Source: Lineus longissimus
Lineage: Eukaryota; Nemertea; Pilidiophora; Heteronemertea; Lineidae
DNA: 64,000 nt
Assembly (NCBI RefSeq): GCF_910592395.1
Contig: NC_088309.1
Span: 560,501-624,500, forward strand
Reading direction: 5' to 3'
Below, in pieces: positions 60,013-64,000 of this stretch. Under the pieces are notes generated by a model, which saw nothing but the letters and a program-made list of their open reading frames with translations, was not told the DNA's origin and did no database searches. The translations under genes were made by a program, and so were the position numbers. Position 1 is the stretch's first letter; every line of letters begins with the position of its first letter.

Positions 60013-61240
60013 TCAAGTGCATGGTGAGACTGAATCCCTCCCTAAGGCAGGAGGGTCGTGATACTGTCCCAGGAGTACACTGTATCAGGTACAACCTCGG
60101 GGGACATCAAAGCCCAGTGTGGACCTGTCTTCAAGTGCTTGGTGAGATTGAATCCTTCCCAAAGGCAGGAGGGTCGTGATACTGTCCCAGGAGTGCACTG
60201 TATCAGGTACAACCTCGGGGGACACTAGGTACTCGAGGTACGAGTTGTCTCAATGGTTTGGCTCGACCAAGTGCACAGTGAGACTGAATCCCTCCCTGAG
60301 GCAGAAGGGTCATGATACTGTCCCAGGAGTGCACTGTATCAGGTACAACCTCGGGGGACACTAGGTACTCGAGGTATGAGTTGTCTCAATGGTCTGGCTC
60401 GACCAAGTGCACAGTGAGCTTGAATCACCACCTGTGGCAGAAGAGTCCTGATATTGTCCCATGTACTTGAGCTGTACAACCTAGAGGACATAAGGTGACT
60501 CTAAGGCCAGTGTTGACCAGTCTTCAAGTGCACTGTGAGATGGAATCTACCCAAGGCGGAAAAGTCCTGATATTGTCCCAGGGACATACGCTGTATCAGG
60601 TACAACCTGGAGTGACACTTGAGGTCCATGCCTTGTCTCAATGGTCAGGCTCAGTCTGTCTTCAACCTGGGGGGACATGAGTTGTCTCAATGGTCGGACT
60701 TGACCTGTATTCAAGTGCCTAGTAAGATGGAATCAACACAAGATAGAAGGGTCCTGGTATTGTCCCAGGCTACATGGGTTCCATCAACCAGAGGGATATA
60801 AGGTGCCTCTATGACCAGTTCAGACCTGTCCTCAAGTGCACTGTGAGATGGAATCTACCCAAGGCGGAAAAGTTCTGATATTGTCACAGGGACATACGCT
60901 GTATCAGGTACAACCTGGAGTGACACTTGAGGTCCATGTGTTGTCTTCTTGGTCATGGTCTTCAAGCGCACACCGAGATTGAATCTAACCAAGGTAGAAA
61001 GTTCCTGATATTGCCCCGGGACATGGACTATATGGGGTACAACCTTGAGGGACATGAGTTGTCTCAATGATCAGTTGGGGCATATCTTCAAGTGCACAGT
61101 GAAAAGCAGAAGGGTCCCGATATTGCTGTCCGACACAGGTGAGGTACCGGAGGCACAAAGGTTACTCTGAAGTAGGTACGTAGGTTCCTTGGGCCAGTCT
61201 TCAAGAGCACAGTGAGATACACACTCTACCAGAGGCAGAA
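60013..61240. repeat. About ten diverged ~125-bp tandem repeats
   Basis: Each unit starts near CAAGTGCACAGTGAGACTGA and continues with a GGCAGAAGGGTCCTGATA-like segment and GTATCAGGTACAACCTCGGG. Starts fall near 60013, 60132, 60269, 60404, 60525, 60712, 60834, 60963, 61089 and 61203, with spacing of 114-187 bp. Divergence is high, so this array is old compared with the 50-bp and 48-bp arrays. It fills the gap between the convergent SH2B and NTR-domain genes. Confidence 0.85.
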
Positions 61241-61286
61241 GAGTCCTGGTACCGTCCCGTGGACAGGTACATCATGGTGGATAGTG

Positions 61287-61298
61287 GGGGGGGGGGGG
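61287..61298. repeat. Poly-G run
   Basis: A run of about 12 G lies just before the 3' end of the minus-strand NTR-domain gene. A similar run occurs at 26154-26166. Confidence 0.7.
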
Positions 61299-61395
61299 AT
61301 CTAAGGTTGTACCCAGTGTTGACAGTTATCAACCACACAGCTTGTGAGATCCTACACAATATGAATATAAAAACTCTGGATTCTGATAAAAACAT

Positions 61396-61401
61396 TTTAT
61401 T
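61396..61401 (-). terminator. Candidate polyadenylation signal of the NTR-domain gene
   Basis: TTTATT on the plus strand reads AATAAA on the minus strand, 660 bp beyond the stop codon at 62061. The 38-bp duplication (61413-61488) would lie at the end of this 3'UTR. Confidence 0.45.
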
Positions 61402-61412
61402 AACATTCCACA

Positions 61413-61488
61413 TCCAATCACCTCCATCCACATGGTCCATGCATGGATGATCCAATCACCTCCATCCACATGGTCCATGCATGGATGA
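61413..61488. repeat. Perfect 38-bp tandem duplication
   Basis: 61413-61450 and 61451-61488 are identical. Each copy contains the palindromic ATCCAATCACCTCC...TCCATGCATGGA arrangement, where TCCATGCATGGA is itself self-complementary. It lies in the presumed 3'UTR of the minus-strand NTR-domain gene. Confidence 0.95.
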
Positions 61489-62060
61489 TAAATTGCCAGA
61501 ATTAACCTTTGTTCATACATTATAATACGGAACAGGACATTCCATGATATTTTTCTTTTTTGGAACAATCTAAAACAATTTCTTTGTTCACGATGGCGAA
61601 TTCAGTCTGTGGCAAAGGCATAATGACATAAAATTACAAGAGTATAAACATTTTGAGTAAGAGTGGATTAAAAAATCACAATATTTTATAAAAATGATAG
61701 AGATAGGCCTACGAAAAAGTATGATATGTGTATCAAATGATCTTGGCCTACTACTACACATGCATACAGCCAGTAGGAGTTGATACTGAGTGTAGACTTG
61801 ACAAATAATATACAAAATATATACCGGGATATGAGAGTCATTTCATATCAAGTAATTAAATTGATTCTTTAGACGAGATATTAACCACTTTACTATGATG
61901 GATCAATATTTTGGTACGGCGAATAATTACGCACACTATGACAGACTGAAATACTGGTCTTATAATGTGATGATGCAGTCATCGACGTGACTGATGCTGT
62001 TATTGCCGTGAACAGAATAACAGTGAGGAACGTTCCGTAGCAAAGTGGTTGATAAACTTC

Positions 62061-63897
62061 TCAGCCTCTCCTTGAGCAGCCCTGTCGTGCTGTACGGAAA
62101 GCTAGTCTCTCCAAGTCTCGGGTAAGAGCCATCACCAACGTGTGATCCAGCATCGTCAGACTGCCACGGTTACTGTCCAACATCTCTAGTTGACCATCAT
62201 TGGCAAGGATCAAGAATTTGGCATCTCTCTCTGAAATTATGAAATGTTGAATACATGAATACCGGTACATATATCTGGTCTTACTGCTCAGCACAGAAGG
62301 GGTTAATATTAACTTGTGATGATTACCAACCGTCTTTAGACACTGAAGTGGACACAGCAGGATGTGGCGCCACCTATTCCACAAGTGGAATACGCTTGCA
62401 ATACGGGACAGATGACAACAAGACATGTTCTTTTACAAAGAACTGCGCACCGAACGAAGCCCTCCGACAGTACACCTGGTCAGATGGTTTGTCTCAATAG
62501 GTTGGTTACCTTTCACCAGCTGCTAGGAGATCGATACAAGTGTTTGATGAGCTAAGAAGAAAGTGTATGACGTACCTGCCAGAGAAAATGCTGAGCAACT
62601 GCAATTGGTGGACATTCTGTATTTGGCAAAGACGTTCATGGCCACCTTTCCAGTCTCCGGCCTCAGGTCGGTCATCACCTTGAGAGGGTAAACACTACTG
62701 CTGCCCTTGTAGTTAACCTTGTATACTGAAACATGGAGATAAATCAGTTAAGAAATGACACAACTTTAGAATCCCAGCCTCCTCACACCTTAAACTGATA
62801 ACTGAACAGGTGCTTAGCTCAGCGACAGTCTTTTAGATCAAACATGTACAACATTCACAAGCCATGGATAGGTAGAAACCTTTGACGAGTACATCACTGA
62901 TAGTCAGCAGATAGGATGGAATGGAGGGGAACAGTACAGAATGGAAGCCAAGAGTTATAACATACCTTTGTCGTAAGTACAGAATCGAGTGACAAAGTTC
63001 TGCGGCATGGCATCAGGACACATGGGGCACCCGGGTTCCAACTGACCATTCTGCAAAGGAGAGCACATTCTTTTTGAAAAACAAGACTAACTAGGATGGG
63101 AATCCTCTGTACTGGAATGAGAAGACTGTCTGGCTAAAGTGTTCACACAAAATGCTCCTTTCTCTTCTCATTTGGTCCTACCTTAGTTGTCTCTGGTTCT
63201 GGTTGACGTGTAGAAGATGAAGGCTGTGTAGGCTCATCAGGTTCTGTCGTATCGTCATCTTTGTCTGTTGACTCTTGTGCCATGTCTGTAGGAGTTGGCG
63301 AAGTTTCCTCCTCTGTTGGCTCTGGCTTCGATGGCGTTGGCTCTGGCTCAGTTGGAGAATCGTCTTCTCCATCAACGAAGACTGAAAGAGGACTTGCTAT
63401 TTTGAAAACCGAACCAATGAGTTATACAGTGCTGACGCTATTTAGCCTGACGCTATTTAGCCTGATGCTATTTAGCCTGACGCTATTTAGCCTGATGCTA
63501 TTTAGCCTGATGCTATTTAGCCTGATGCTATTTAGCCTGATGCTATTTAGCCTGATGCTATTTAGCCTGACGCTATTTAGCCTGACGCTATTTAGCCTGA
63601 CCCAGTAAACCACCACACATAACATTGATAAAGGATTTGTTTGCTAAACTGGTGTGAAGAATACAAACAACGTACCAGTGACCTTATTCTCTTGTGCTGG
63701 TTCTGGAGGAGAATCAACATCTGGAGACACTTGGTTGTCACCTGGTTTGCCCGGTCCAGCTTGAGGCCCCATTGGTTGGATAGGCAGACGCATCTCAGTA
63801 ATCTCACCACCGTCTTCGGGAAGCACAGGATTAAAAGGAGCCTCCTCCTTTGTTCCGCAGTAGGGTCGGATCACGTAGGCGTGGAGCACAGAGTTTT
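62061..63897 (-). CDS. Secreted protein with C-terminal NTR (netrin-like) domain, last five exons
   Basis: Exons (transcript order): 63676-63897, 63182-63381, 62966-63050, 62576-62725, 62061-62230; 827 coding nt, about 275 residues, phases consistent. The first visible exon (NSVLHAYVIRPYCGTKEE...) opens in phase 1, so the start lies right of the window. Next is a low-complexity, acidic Thr/Pro/Glu-rich linker (DSPTEPEPTPSKPEPTEEE) likely to be O-glycosylated. The last three exons carry a cysteine pattern, CPMCPD...FCTYDK...NCSCSAF...KFLILANDGQLEMLDSN...GCSRRG, that fits an NTR/C345C module like those of netrins, SFRPs and procollagen C-proteinase enhancers. I do not recognise the specific family. 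Location is probably extracellular. Assignment rests on motif pattern only. Confidence 0.7.
63432..63602. repeat. 15-bp minisatellite, about 11 copies, in intron of NTR-domain gene
   Basis: Units read GACGCTATTTAGCCT or GATGCTATTTAGCCT, differing at one C/T position. The array lies in the intron between exons 63182-63381 and 63676-63897. With period 15 it forms repetitive open frames on both strands, which are not genes. Confidence 0.97.
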
Positions 63898-64000
63898 CTG
63901 AAATGGATAAAGATGATGAATTAACAGGTCATCTACAAAAACCACACCGCAACGCTCACATTTACTGGATTGCTAACTATCGTGTCTGACTTCAGTAGCT

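Noticed and set aside
63261-63625. Repetitive LTLFSLMLFSL-type frame near the right end
   Set aside because: It is produced by the 15-bp array in an intron of the NTR-domain gene, and overlaps a real exon on the opposite strand.

Overview
This is a gene-dense stretch of an animal nuclear genome. Every gene is split into many small exons by GT-AG introns of about 0.1 to 2 kb (one of 6.5 kb), at roughly 40% GC. The gene set includes Mediator kinase-module MED13, a motile-cilium protein CFAP251, an SH2B adaptor and a BLTP2/Hobbit protein. MED13 and SH2B are each represented by one gene that appears to predate the vertebrate MED13/MED13L and SH2B1/2/3 splits. A ciliated bilaterian invertebrate (lophotrochozoan, hemichordate or amphioxus-like) fits best. 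I cannot name the species. I re-derived exons by hand from splice sites, reading phase and remembered family sequence. Phases close perfectly in four complete genes (MED13, PIGL, CFAP251, SH2B) and in the visible part of a fifth (NTR-domain gene). BLTP2 has one unresolved junction.

Layout. 1-9763 (-): the N-terminal ~1,000 codons of BLTP2 (KIAA0100/Hobbit), continuing past the left edge. 9764-10023: a 260-bp head-to-head promoter with two YY1-like sites. 10024-25139 (+): complete MED13, 25 coding exons, 2,088 aa. 25140-31763: 6.6 kb intergenic, holding the MED13 3' end, a degenerate repeat zone with palindromes and short direct repeats, and the PIGL 3' end. 31764-33821 (-): complete PIGL, 7 exons, 263 aa. 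33822-34597: a second head-to-head promoter with an RFX X-box-like site, a CRE and a palindrome. 34598-43114 (+): complete CFAP251 (WDR66), 19 exons, 1,309 aa, with a 9-unit SPKGSAPP repeat. 43115-45219: CFAP251 3'UTR and a 69-bp minisatellite. 45220-56791 (+): SH2B adaptor, 7 coding exons, 579 aa. Its introns carry two inverted-repeat elements, a 50-bp array, a 62-bp duplication and a 48-bp array. 56792-61395: long SH2B 3'UTR, then about ten diverged ~125-bp repeats. 61396-63897 (-): the last five exons of a secreted NTR-domain protein, continuing past the right edge.

The genes do not form one pathway; each is an independent housekeeping, signalling or ciliary gene. The arrangement is nonetheless informative: two divergent promoter pairs, and a combination of neighbours whose human counterparts lie on chromosome 17 (BLTP2, MED13, PIGL) and 12q24 (MED13L, SH2B3, CFAP251). 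This suggests a preserved ancestral linkage group. The least explained sequence is non-coding: a nearly perfect 389-bp foldback element with 6-bp target duplication in SH2B intron 1, smaller inverted repeats, and a strong concentration of minisatellites in the right third of the window.
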